This document shows positions 15,865 to 23,781 of a DNA stretch of 64,000 bases, in pieces. The translations under genes and the position numbers were made by a program. The notes beneath the pieces are model-generated. The model saw nothing but the letters and a program-made list of their open reading frames with translations, was not told the origin of the DNA and made no database searches. Every line of letters begins with the position of its first letter. Positions within the stretch are counted from its first letter, which is position 1. The DNA is from Streptomyces sp. HNM0574 (GTDB lineage Bacteria > Actinomycetota > Actinomycetes > Streptomycetales > Streptomycetaceae): contig NZ_JAASAH010000001.1 of the NCBI RefSeq assembly GCF_012726235.1, forward strand, positions 124,001 through 188,000, written 5' to 3'.

Positions 15865-18027
15865 GTGTCCAGGATGACCGACGTTCCGAAACGACTTCTC
15901 CTCGGGAGGGCGCTGCGCAGCGACCGACTCGGGGAGACCCTGCTGCCGAAGCGGGTCGCACTCCCCGTGTTCGCCTCCGACCCGCTGTCGTCGGTGGCGT
16001 ACGCGCCGGGAGAGGTTCTGCTCGTCCTGTCACTGGCCGGGGTGTCGGCGTACAACTTCAGCCCCTGGATCGCCGTGGCCGTCGTTGTGCTGATGTTCAC
16101 AGTCGTCGCGTCCTACCGGCAGAACGTCCACGCCTACCCCTCGGGCGGCGGCGACTACGAGGTCGCCACCACCAACCTCGGCCGCCGGGCCGGGCTCACC
16201 GTGGCCAGCGCGCTCCTCGTCGACTACGTGCTGACCGTCGCCGTCTCCATCTCCTCGGGCGTGGAGAACCTGGGCTCCGCCGTTCCGTTCGTCGTGCACC
16301 ACAAGACGCTGTTCGCGGTGCTGTTCATCGTGCTGCTGACGGTGATGAACCTGCGCGGGGTGCGGGAGTCCGGCAAGCTCTTCGCCGTCCCCACCTACTG
16401 CTTCGTCGCCGGGGTGTTCGGGCTGATCGCCTGGGGCGTCATACGCGGGGTGGTCCTCGGGGACGAGATGCGCGCCCCCACCGCCGACTTCGAGATCCAC
16501 ACCGAACACGCGGGCGGGCTCAGCGGGTTCGCGCTCGCCTTCCTGCTGCTGCGGGCCTTCTCCTCCGGCTGCGCGGCGCTCACCGGCGTCGAGGCGATCA
16601 GCAACGGCGTGCCCGGTTTCCGCAAGCCCAAGTCGAAGAACGCGGCGACGACGCTGGCCATGATGGGCCTGATCGCCGTGGTGATGTTCTGCGGCGTGAT
16701 CGCCCTGGCGCTGGCCACGGGCGTCAAGATGTCGGAGAAGCCGGCCACCGAACTGTTCATCAACGGCGCGCCCGCCGGGGCCGATTACCACCAGAACCCC
16801 GTGATCACGCAGGTCGCCGCCGCGGTCTTCGGGGACGGCTCGGTGCCCTTCGTCTTCCTCGCCGTCGCCACCGCGCTGGTGCTCTTCCTCGCCGCGAACA
16901 CCGCGTACAACGGCTTCCCGCTGCTGGGTTCGATCCTGGCGCAGGACCGCTACCTGCCCCGCCAGCTGCACACCCGCGGCGACCGGCTCGCCTTCTCCAA
17001 CGGCATCGTGCTGCTCGCCGCGGCCGCCGCCATACTCGTGGTCGTCTACGAGGCGGACTCCACGAGGCTGATCCAGCTCTACATCGTGGGCGTCTTCGTC
17101 TCGTTCACGCTCAGCCAGACCGGCATGGTCCGGCACTGGAACCGGCACCTGCGCACGGAAGCGGACCCGGCCAGGCGCCGGCACATGGTCCGCTCCCGCG
17201 CCATCAACACCTTCGGCGCCTTCTTCACCGGCGTCGTGCTCGTGGTGGTGCTGGTCACGAAGTTCTCCCACGGCGCCTGGGTGTCCCTCGTGGGCATGGC
17301 GCTCTTCTACGCGGTGATGACCGCGATCCGCCGGCACTACGACGGCGTCTCCGAGGAACTGAGCGAGCCCGAGCCGGGCGAGAAGACCGTCCGGCCCTCC
17401 CGCGTGCACTCCATCGTCCTCGTCTCCAAGATCCACAAGCCGACGCTGCGGGCCCTCTCGTACGCCCGCCTGATGCGCTCCGACAGCCTGGAGGCCGTCA
17501 CCATCAGCGTCGACGCGGAGGAGACCGCGCAGCTGCGCAAGGAGTGGGACGAGCGCGGCCTCGACGTCCCGCTCAAGATCCTCGACTCGCCCTACCGCGA
17601 GATCACCCGACCCGTCATCGACTACGTCAAGCGGCTGCGCAAGGAGCACCCGCGGGACGTCGTCAGCGTCTACATCCCCGAGTACGTCGTCGGCCGCTGG
17701 TACGAGCAACTGCTGCACAACCAGAGCGCGCTGCGGCTCAAGGGCCGGCTGCTCTACACCCCCGGCGTCATGGTCACCTCCGTCCCCTGGCAGCTGGAGT
17801 CCTCCGAGGCCGCGCGCAAGCGCGCCAAGCGCGGCGCCGACTGGAACGCCCCCGGCTCGGCCCGCCGCGGCCCCGCCACCCTGCACGGAGCCGTCCGCTC
17901 GGCCGCGGGGCTCACGTCGCACAACGGGAACGCGAACGGGGACGGGCCGGGGAAGGGGAAGCCGGGGAAACCGTCCGGGCGCGGGCGGGACGACGGGCGT
18001 TCGGGCGGAGGGGCCGAGCGGCACTAG
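15865..18027 (+). CDS. KimA/YdaO-type APC permease, predicted K+ uptake
   Basis: 720 residues: about twelve transmembrane helices followed by a cytoplasmic domain (from about 500) and a low-complexity Gly/Lys/Arg tail. Signature stretches shared with Bacillus KimA include FASDPLSSVAYAPGEVL, LLVDYVLTVAVSISSGVEN, AFSSGCAALTGVEAISNGVP, RGDRLAFSNGI and FVSFTLSQTGM. KimA is a high-affinity K+/H+ symporter inhibited by cyclic di-AMP. The C-terminal region after SRVHSIVLVSKIHKPTLRAL looks like a universal-stress-type fold. The GTG lacks a ribosome site, and TACGAT lies 7 nt upstream, suggesting leaderless translation; an ATG nine bases on is the alternative start. Substrate is inferred from family and neighbours. 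Confidence 0.85.
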   Translation: MSRMTDVPKRLLLGRALRSDRLGETLLPKRVALPVFASDPLSSVAYAPGEVLLVLSLAGVSAYNFSPWIAVAVVVLMFTVVASYRQNVHAYPSGGGDYEVATTNLGRRAGLTVASALLVDYVLTVAVSISSGVENLGSAVPFVVHHKTLFAVLFIVLLTVMNLRGVRESGKLFAVPTYCFVAGVFGLIAWGVIRGVVLGDEMRAPTADFEIHTEHAGGLSGFALAFLLLRAFSSGCAALTGVEAISNGVPGFRKPKSKNAATTLAMMGLIAVVMFCGVIALALATGVKMSEKPATELFINGAPAGADYHQNPVITQVAAAVFGDGSVPFVFLAVATALVLFLAANTAYNGFPLLGSILAQDRYLPRQLHTRGDRLAFSNGIVLLAAAAAILVVVYEADSTRLIQLYIVGVFVSFTLSQTGMVRHWNRHLRTEADPARRRHMVRSRAINTFGAFFTGVVLVVVLVTKFSHGAWVSLVGMALFYAVMTAIRRHYDGVSEELSEPEPGEKTVRPSRVHSIVLVSKIHKPTLRALSYARLMRSDSLEAVTISVDAEETAQLRKEWDERGLDVPLKILDSPYREITRPVIDYVKRLRKEHPRDVVSVYIPEYVVGRWYEQLLHNQSALRLKGRLLYTPGVMVTSVPWQLESSEAARKRAKRGADWNAPGSARRGPATLHGAVRSAAGLTSHNGNANGDGPGKGKPGKPSGRGRDDGRSGGGAERH

Positions 18028-18035
18028 ACTGGACG

Positions 18036-18054
18036 GCTGCGCCCCAGGCGCAGC
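18036..18054. terminator. Short hairpin after the KimA-like gene
   Basis: An 8-bp stem GCTGCGCC/GGCGCAGC with a 3-nt loop, 9 nt after the stop. Possible terminator, or part of the leader of the next gene. Confidence 0.45.
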
Positions 18055-18220
18055 GCGGTGTCGGCCCGCCGGGACTCACAGCCAGCTCCTCGTCAGCTCA
18101 CTGTCGGCCTCCCCGTACGGCCCGCACCGTCCGTCCACCCCGCTCGCGCGGCTCCTCCGCGCGGGCCGCCGCCCGCACCGTCCGTACCGCCGCCCCCGCG
18201 CACTCTGGAGCCGTCCCGCC

Positions 18221-19564
18221 ATGCCCGATGCCCCCTCTCCCGAAGCCCTCGCCCCCTCGCTCGTCGGGGAGGAGTACGAGGTCGAGGTCGGCCCCGTCGC
18301 GCACGGCGGACACTGCGTCGCCAGGACCGAGGCCGGGCGCGTGCTGTTCGTCCGGCACACGCTGCCCGGCGAGCGCGTCGTCGCCCGCGTCACCGAGGGC
18401 CGCGAGGACTCCCGCTTCCTGCGGGCCGACGCCGTCGAGATCCTGGAGGCCTCCAAGGACCGGATCGAGGCGCCCTGCCCGTTCTCCGGCCCCGGCAAGT
18501 GCGGCGGCTGCGACTGGCAGCACGCCAAGCCCGGAGCCCAGCGCCGCCTCAAGGCCGACGTGCTCGCCGAACAGCTGCAGCGGCTGGCCGGGATGACCCC
18601 CGAGGACGTCTCCTGGGACGGCACCCTGGAGCCGGCCCCCGGCGACAAGCTCCCCGCGGGCGAGGTGCCCGCCTGGCGCACCCGCGTGCAGTACGCCGTC
18701 GACGACGAGGGCCGGGCGGGCCTGCGCAAGCACCGCTCGCACGAGGTGCAGCCCGTCGACCACTGCATGATCGCGGCGCCCGGTGTCACCGAGCTCGGCA
18801 TCGAGCGGCGCACCTGGGAGGGCATCGTCACCGTCGAGGCCACCGCGGCGACCGGCTCCCAGGACCGCCAGGTCGTCCTCACCCCGCGGCCCGGCGCGCG
18901 GCTGCCGATCGTCGAACTCGACCGCCCCGTCTCGGTGTTGCGCGTCGGCGAGAAGGACAAGGCCCTGCACCGCGTGCACGGGCGCGACTTCGTCCGCGAG
19001 CGTGCCGACGAGCGCACCTGGCGGGTCGGCGCGGGCGGCTTCTGGCAGGTGCACCCGAAGGCCGCCGAACTCCTCGTCGACGCCGTGATGCGCGGACTCA
19101 CCCCGCGCAAGGGCGAGATGGCCCTCGACCTGTACTGCGGCGTCGGCCTCTTCGCCGGAGCCCTCGCCGACCGGGTCGGCGAGACGGGAGCCGTGCTCGG
19201 CATCGAGTCGGCCAAGCGCGCCGTCGAGGACGCGCAGCGCAACCTGGAGGACTTCGACCGCGTCCGCATCGAACGCGGCAAGGTCGAGACCGTCCTGCCG
19301 CGCACCGGCATCACCGAGGCCGACATCGTCGTCCTCGACCCGCCCCGCGCGGGCGCCGGCAAGCGCACCGTCGAACACATCGCCTCCCTCGGCCCGCGCC
19401 GCATCGCCTACGTCGCCTGCGACCCGGCCGCCCTCGCCCGCGACCTCAAGTACTTCAAGGACGCCGGCTACGCCCCCCGCTTCCTCCGCGCCTTCGACCT
19501 CTTCCCGATGACCCACCACATGGAGTGCGTGGCGGTGCTGGAACCGGTGCAGAAGGCGGGCTGA
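18221..19564 (+). CDS. TrmA/RlmD-family RNA (uracil-5) methyltransferase
   Basis: 447 residues. An N-terminal TRAM-like domain (EYEVEVGPVAHGGHCVART) is followed by an iron-sulfur cysteine cluster (Cys86, Cys94, Cys97 in GKCGGCDWQ). The SAM-dependent methyltransferase domain shows LDLYCGVGLFAGALADRVG, VVLDPPRAGAGKRTVEHI and YVACDPAALARDL; the Cys of the last motif is the catalytic nucleophile. The exact target (tRNA U54 or an rRNA uridine) cannot be decided from sequence. The mycobacterial homologue is Rv2689c, next to the same permease. ATG start with CTGGAG 9 nt upstream; the 190 nt before it contain no other gene. Confidence 0.92.
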   Translation: MPDAPSPEALAPSLVGEEYEVEVGPVAHGGHCVARTEAGRVLFVRHTLPGERVVARVTEGREDSRFLRADAVEILEASKDRIEAPCPFSGPGKCGGCDWQHAKPGAQRRLKADVLAEQLQRLAGMTPEDVSWDGTLEPAPGDKLPAGEVPAWRTRVQYAVDDEGRAGLRKHRSHEVQPVDHCMIAAPGVTELGIERRTWEGIVTVEATAATGSQDRQVVLTPRPGARLPIVELDRPVSVLRVGEKDKALHRVHGRDFVRERADERTWRVGAGGFWQVHPKAAELLVDAVMRGLTPRKGEMALDLYCGVGLFAGALADRVGETGAVLGIESAKRAVEDAQRNLEDFDRVRIERGKVETVLPRTGITEADIVVLDPPRAGAGKRTVEHIASLGPRRIAYVACDPAALARDLKYFKDAGYAPRFLRAFDLFPMTHHMECVAVLEPVQKAG

Positions 19565-19693
19565 GCTGCGAGGCGGGTGCGGGTGCGGGAGCGGAGTGCG
19601 GGTGCCCCGGGCCCGCCCTCGCCGTTGTCGGAGCTGCACGTGGTGATGAGTGGTGTGGTGTGTGCTGTCACCTGTGCGCGGTGCTGAGCTTCG

Positions 19694-19765
19694 TTGTGAC
19701 GGGGGAGTCGAACCCCCACGCTGCTCTCCGCGTGCCAGGAGTGGGCCGGATGAAACCGCCGGCCC
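19694..19765 (-). other. tRNA-like hairpins, possible class II tRNA relic or att-like core
   Basis: On the reverse strand GGGGG-TTCGACT-CCCCC forms a perfect tRNA T-arm with the canonical loop. Directly before it ACGC/GCGT could be a long variable arm. Further upstream a 7-bp hairpin (19743-19749 with 19759-19765) carries TCA in its loop. No matching 5' acceptor strand exists: the 3' strand after the T-arm reads GTCACAA and its complement is missing within about 130 nt. So this is not an intact tRNA. It could be a decayed selenocysteine/leucine-type tRNA, a recombination-site remnant, or simply terminators of the downstream-reading DIP1984 gene. The rest of 19565-19820 has no gene. Confidence 0.3.
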
Positions 19766-19820
19766 GCGGTGGTGCACGCCTCCGATGCGGCTACCTGCTC
19801 CGCATTCCGCTCCCGCCCGT

Positions 19821-20291
19821 TCAGTCCAGCAGGTCGACCTCCCAGTTGCTGCGCTGGATCAGGACGTCCAGCAGGCGGATGTCCCGGGCCAGTTCGTCCG
19901 CGCGGGCGCGGACGTCCCGTACATCCAGTGCGGACAGGGTGAGCAGTTCGGAACGCATCTGCCGGCCGTAGCCGCGCTGCTCGCGGCCGGCCGCGGCGTC
20001 CGCCGCCGCGGTGAGCAGCGCGTGCCACTGCCGCAGTGCGTCACGGCGGGCCAGGGCGTCGCTGATCGTGCCCTGGGCGCCGATGTGCGTCGTCGCGTTC
20101 GTCCGGTGGATGCGGCGGATCAGTTGCTCCAGCCGGTCCAGCACCTCGCCGGACTCGGCGAGCAGCTGTGCCGCGTCCTCGGCGGGCTCCTCGCCCTCCT
20201 GGTACCGGGCGTTGCTCACGATGCGGCTGCGCAGCTGCTCCACGCGCCGTGCCGCGTCGGCCCGTTCGGCCAGTGCCTCTCCGAGCTTCAT
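19821..20291 (-). CDS. DIP1984-family protein
   Basis: 156-residue, highly helical cytoplasmic protein with no Cys-rich or membrane region. The opening MKLGEALAERADAARRVEQL and the block YQEGEEPAEDAAQLL are characteristic of the DIP1984 family (named from Corynebacterium diphtheriae). The remainder alternates long amphipathic helices, for example DALRQWHALLTAAADAA and DELARDIRLLDVLIQRSNWE, suggesting an oligomeric helical bundle. Function unknown. ATG start with GAGAGGGGG upstream. It stands alone between the methyltransferase and the acyl-CoA dehydrogenase-like gene. Confidence 0.8.
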   Translation of the reverse strand: MKLGEALAERADAARRVEQLRSRIVSNARYQEGEEPAEDAAQLLAESGEVLDRLEQLIRRIHRTNATTHIGAQGTISDALARRDALRQWHALLTAAADAAAGREQRGYGRQMRSELLTLSALDVRDVRARADELARDIRLLDVLIQRSNWEVDLLD

Positions 20292-20428
20292 CCCGCACCC
20301 CCTCTCGCGCGATCCATGGCCCGAGTATGCGCGGCCGCGAGAAGGGCCCGCACGCGGTTTTCCACAGGAGCGGCAGTTCGTCGTACGAACTCGCGCGCAG
20401 GGCTCTGAGCAGGGCGTTCGCGGGAGGC

Positions 20429-21415
20429 TCAGTGCTCGAAGCGGTGCATGAGCTCTTCGCGGATGCCGGGGCGGGAGGCGAAGACCAGCAGCAGGCCCGC
20501 CTCGCGCAGCAGGCGCTGCGGCGCGCTGTCCGCGAGGACGGCCGAGCTGCCGCCGTGCACCACGCAGGCCGTCGCCGCGCGGACCGCGAACTCGGCGGCG
20601 CGCGCCCGGGCGACCTCCAGGTCCTTCATCGCGTCGAGGTCGGCGCGGCAGGAGTCGAGTTCGGCCGCCCAGGCCGGATCGTCGTCGAGCAGCCGTACGC
20701 AGCGGCGGGCCACGCCCAGCGCCAGGGCGCCGTTGAGCCGGTGCAGGAACGGCTCGCCCTCGGCGTGCTCGGCCCGCGTGGAGACCGTCACCAGCCGGTC
20801 CGCGGGGACGGGATGGCCGGTGAACTCCACCGTGACAGTGTTCGTCGCGTCCGCCGCCAGCATGCGGTGCGGCTGGACCCGCAGCGTCGCCGACTCCTCG
20901 GCGTCCACCAGGAACCAGACGATGTTGTCCTCCGCGTCCCGCGCGGCCGTGCCCAGGACGTGCACCATTCCCCAGCCGGAGACCCACGGCGCGGTGCCCT
21001 CCAGGCGGTACCCGGCGGAGGTCTCCCGGACCGTCAGCCGCGGCGGCCCCGGCATGGCGCCGGTGAAGGCGGCACCGCTCCGGATGCGCCCGTCGGCCAG
21101 CCCGCGCAGCCAGCGCCTGCGCAGCTCCGGGCTGCCCTTCGCGGCCACCGTGCCGCTGATGCCCAGGTGCTGACCCAGCGTCAGCGTCGTGCTCAGGCAG
21201 CCGGCCGCCAGCACCTCGGCGAGCTGCGGCGCCGTGCCGGCATCGACCCCGAGACCGCCCGCCTCGGGCGGCAGCATGCTGCCGTAGAAGCCGTGCCGGG
21301 CCAGAACGTCCAGATTCCGGCCCAGGTCGCGGCGCCCGGTGTCCACCGCCGCGGCATTCGCGTACAGCACGTCCTCGGCCAGCCGCCCGGCCAGTTCCAC
21401 GACATCCTCAGTCAT
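20429..21415 (-). CDS. Acyl-CoA dehydrogenase-like protein, short form
   Basis: 328 residues, against about 380 for a typical acyl-CoA dehydrogenase. The N-terminal helical domain (FYGSMLPPEAGGLGVDAG), the middle strand region (SAGYRLEGTAPWVSGWGMVHVLG) and part of the C-terminal bundle (LHRLNGALALGVARR) can be followed. The usual C-terminal segment with the catalytic Glu and the Arg/Gly flavin-contact motif is not evident; the protein ends with LLREAGLLLVFASRPGIREE. It may act as a flavin-dependent monooxygenase-like or non-catalytic family member. The ATG lacks a ribosome site but TACGCT lies 7 nt upstream, so a leaderless message is likely. No operon partner is adjacent. Confidence 0.75.
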   Translation of the reverse strand: MTEDVVELAGRLAEDVLYANAAAVDTGRRDLGRNLDVLARHGFYGSMLPPEAGGLGVDAGTAPQLAEVLAAGCLSTTLTLGQHLGISGTVAAKGSPELRRRWLRGLADGRIRSGAAFTGAMPGPPRLTVRETSAGYRLEGTAPWVSGWGMVHVLGTAARDAEDNIVWFLVDAEESATLRVQPHRMLAADATNTVTVEFTGHPVPADRLVTVSTRAEHAEGEPFLHRLNGALALGVARRCVRLLDDDPAWAAELDSCRADLDAMKDLEVARARAAEFAVRAATACVVHGGSSAVLADSAPQRLLREAGLLLVFASRPGIREELMHRFEH

Positions 21416-21619
21416 GCCCGCCAGCGTAGGGCGTGGCACCGACAACGGAGGGGGAAACCGGCCGCGAGGCGCGCCCGCGCTCGCCCGTCCGGCCCGCGCC
21501 CGGCCGTCGTCGACGACCTGCCGGGGCGCGTCGTCGCGAGAGGGAGCGCGCGGGAGGCGGTGTGCCGCTCGCCGGCAGATGACGCGTCAAGTGGTCCCGC
21601 CCGAAGCCGAGTTACCCGT

Positions 21620-21655
21620 CCGCCCCACCCCCGGCCGAAGCCGGAAGCGGGGCGG
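21620..21655. terminator. Terminator after the lipoprotein gene
   Basis: Nested hairpin: outer CCGCCCC/GGGGCGG (21620-21626 with 21649-21655) and inner CCGGC-CGAA-GCCGG. It lies just beyond the stop of the reverse-strand lipoprotein gene. Confidence 0.65.
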
Positions 21656-21662
21656 GCGTGGT

Positions 21663-22055
21663 TCACCGGCACTCGGTGAGGTGTTTGTCGAAGGTGTGGG
21701 TTTTGGCCTGGTGGGTGAGTTTTCGGGTGACGGTGTCGGTGCGGAGGATGCCGACGGCCAGTTCGGTGCCGTCCTGGATGTTCTTCGTGTTCGCGCAGGA
21801 GGCGACGACGGTCCATTCCTCGTCCGTGCCCGCGTCGTCCGCGATCCGGTAGCTGGGCTCGGTGCCCTGGACCGGTGTGGACAGGTCGTAGGAGACCATG
21901 GACGCGTTGTCGGGGAGCTTGCGTTCCGCCTGGGCGACGGACTGGCCGACGAGGGATTCCACGCTCACCGCCGGTTCCTCCTGCTGCCCGCAGCCGCCCA
22001 GGCCGAGGGCGGTGACGGCGACGAGGGCGAGGGCCGGGGCCGTGCGGCCGCGCAT
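21663..22055 (-). CDS. Predicted lipoprotein with PASTA-like domain
   Basis: 130 residues. The N-terminus is a lipoprotein signal (MRGRTAPALALVAVTALGLG followed by Gly-Cys, lipobox LGGC), so the mature protein should be anchored on the outer face of the membrane. The mature part starts with a Gln/Glu linker and then VESLVGQSVAQAERKLPD, which has the shape of a PASTA repeat. Two later cysteines (VVASCANTK and the penultimate Cys) may form a disulfide. Its ATG overlaps the stop of the upstream secreted-protein gene (TGATG), so both are made from one message. Role unknown; PASTA-like domains often bind cell-wall fragments, but a single divergent copy proves little. Confidence 0.7.
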   Translation of the reverse strand: MRGRTAPALALVAVTALGLGGCGQQEEPAVSVESLVGQSVAQAERKLPDNASMVSYDLSTPVQGTEPSYRIADDAGTDEEWTVVASCANTKNIQDGTELAVGILRTDTVTRKLTHQAKTHTFDKHLTECR

Positions 22056-22642
22056 CACTTGACCTTGCAACTCACGCTCGCCGGCGAGGGGTTGAAGGCG
22101 TGCTTCCAGCCGCTGGTGCCGGCCTTGTAGGGGAGGCCGTTCGCCGTCATGTGCTTTTCGATCTTGTAGCGGTACTTCGTACCGATCGGGTAGGCGACGA
22201 GCGAGTGCCCCTTCTTCACCTTGGAGGTGCAGGACACCGCGACGGACTGGGTCTTCGCCTTGCTGATGCCGAGGTTCCCCGCGACCGCGCCCCTGCTCAG
22301 GCCGAATCCCGCGTCGATCGTGCGGGTGGCGGAGGCGGTCTTGTTGATCGTGCACGTCATGCCCTTGGACTGGGCGGTGCAGCGCGCGATCTCGTTCTTG
22401 GTGTTCGTCTGCTTCGTCTTCTTGGTCTTCTTGACGACCTTGCTGTAGTACCCGACGGCCCCTCGCGGGGCGATCTCCTCGGGTGCGGTGCTCTCGTCCG
22501 GCTCGGAAGTCCCCTCGCCGGTCCGGGAGTCGACGCCGGCGGCGGGTGCGCTCGGCTGCGCCTGGGCAGTGGTGGGTGCCAGGGCGACGGGCAGGAAGGC
22601 CAGGGCCACCGCGGCCGCGCGTGCAGTCGTTCTCCGGTTCAT
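22055..22642 (-). CDS. Secreted protein of unknown function, 195 aa
   Basis: A cleavable signal peptide (MNRRTTARAAAVALAFLPVA ... AQA) is followed by a Pro/Glu/Ser-rich linker to about residue 60, then a Lys-rich domain with four cysteines (IARCTAQ, MTCTINK, VSCTSK, VSCKVK) that could make two disulfides. The repeated Thr/Lys pattern (KKTKKTKQTNTKNE) is unusual for a Streptomyces protein. I recognise no domain. ATG start with AAGGGGGAAAA upstream. It heads a two-gene operon with the PASTA-like lipoprotein, suggesting a joint role at the cell surface. An inverted repeat 58 nt upstream may control it. Confidence 0.68.
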   Translation of the reverse strand: MNRRTTARAAAVALAFLPVALAPTTAQAQPSAPAAGVDSRTGEGTSEPDESTAPEEIAPRGAVGYYSKVVKKTKKTKQTNTKNEIARCTAQSKGMTCTINKTASATRTIDAGFGLSRGAVAGNLGISKAKTQSVAVSCTSKVKKGHSLVAYPIGTKYRYKIEKHMTANGLPYKAGTSGWKHAFNPSPASVSCKVK

Positions 22643-22699
22643 TTTTCCCCCTTGTGGGCGGGCGGCGGTGGTCGTGGTGCGTGGGTGCCGCCCGCCTGC

Positions 22700-22716
22700 G
22701 TGATCTTAAGGATCAC
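22700..22716. promoter_or_regulatory. Inverted repeat GTGATC-N5-GATCAC, candidate operator
   Basis: A perfect 6-bp dyad with an A/T-rich 5-nt centre (TTAAG), 58 nt upstream of the secreted-protein start, in an otherwise G/C-rich 150-nt gap. The AT-rich centre suggests overlap with a -10 region. The cognate regulator is unknown. Confidence 0.4.
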
Positions 22717-22795
22717 CAGGGCGGTTGTCGTATTTGCTCTCCGGTGGGCGATGTGCGTGTCACCCGGGGTTACGCGGGCGCTCCCGGGCGGGGGC

Positions 22796-23659
22796 TCAGC
22801 CGAGTTCGAGGGTGGTGACGGCCCAGGCGCGGCCGGTCGGGGTCGCGGGCGGCGGGCCCGCGTACATGCGGGTGGTGCGGAAGCCCGGGGTGAGGCCGCG
22901 GGCGGTGGCGAGGGCCGCGGCCGCGCCGTTCGGGTCGGGGATGTCGAGCGCGACCTCGTCGTCCGGGCCGAGGTGTGCGAGCAGGGCGTCGAGCAGGGAC
23001 TCGGCGTCCTCGGGTGTCTCCGCGAACAGCGGGCCGAGCCGGAAGCCGAGGGTGGAGGGCCGGAGCGAGCCGTAGCCGGTGATGCGGCTCCCGCGCTCCC
23101 GGACGTGGGTGACGCGTCCCGGGCCGGTCAGCCAGCGGCGGAGGAAGGCGCCGCGTTCGGCCGGGAAGTAGCCCTGGTCGTAGGCGGTGAGCGCGTCGAG
23201 GTGGTCGGGGGAGAGGGGGGCCGTGCCCGGAAGGGCCGATTCCGTGAGGGTCGTGGCGGGGCGGTGCGGGCGGCCGGTGTAGCGGGCGTTGCCGTAGAGC
23301 GGTTCGAAGCCGGAGGCGCGGTAGTTGCCGACCTGGGCCGGTACGGCGTCGAGCCCGACGGTGCGCCCGCCCGCGTGCGCGAGGGCCGCCTGCCAGGTCG
23401 CGTAGCCGAAACCCTTGCCGCGCAGGGCCGGTTCGGTGATGTAGTGCCCGAGGAAGGCGTACCTCGGGGAGTAGTTGACGACGGAGACGGCGGAGACGGT
23501 ACGGCCGTCGAGCCGGCCGAGGAGGAAGCCCCCGGGGTCGGTGGGGAGGAAGGCGTCGGCGTCGCCCCGGCCGACGTTCCACCCCTCCGCGTCGGCCCAC
23601 TCCGTCACCTGCCCCCAGTCCGCGGTGGCCTGGGCGGGGGAGACGGTGAAGCCGGTCAT
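22796..23659 (-). CDS. GNAT-family N-acetyltransferase, two-domain
   Basis: 287 residues. The first domain is a GNAT fold: VVNYSPRYAFLGHYITEPAL, then the acetyl-CoA pyrophosphate loop RGKGFGYATWQAAL and VPAQVGNYRASGFEP. The second half (from about 130) is the C-terminal domain found in this subfamily, including GSRITGYGSLRPSTLGFRLG and LDIPDPNGAAAALATARGL. Substrate unknown. ATG start with GAAGGGAAGG upstream; a much longer open frame upstream overlaps the COG0523 gene and is not used. It lies 122 nt downstream of the COG0523 GTPase gene in the same direction and may be in its operon. Confidence 0.85.
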   Translation of the reverse strand: MTGFTVSPAQATADWGQVTEWADAEGWNVGRGDADAFLPTDPGGFLLGRLDGRTVSAVSVVNYSPRYAFLGHYITEPALRGKGFGYATWQAALAHAGGRTVGLDAVPAQVGNYRASGFEPLYGNARYTGRPHRPATTLTESALPGTAPLSPDHLDALTAYDQGYFPAERGAFLRRWLTGPGRVTHVRERGSRITGYGSLRPSTLGFRLGPLFAETPEDAESLLDALLAHLGPDDEVALDIPDPNGAAAALATARGLTPGFRTTRMYAGPPPATPTGRAWAVTTLELG

Positions 23660-23781
23660 GGGCCTTCCCTTCTGGACGCGGGCCCTGCCGGGCGCGCTCT
23701 GCTGGACGCGGGCGCAGCGTAGTGGGCGCGGGGTGCCGGGGCGGGGCGCACGGGTCGTTTCCGGCCGTTCTGCGCCGCGGG

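Noticed and set aside
19694..19765. Intact tRNA gene (selenocysteine or leucine type).
   Set aside because: The T-arm and variable arm look right but there is no 5' acceptor strand, no convincing D-arm and the anticodon stem has a mismatch in the 7-nt-loop reading.
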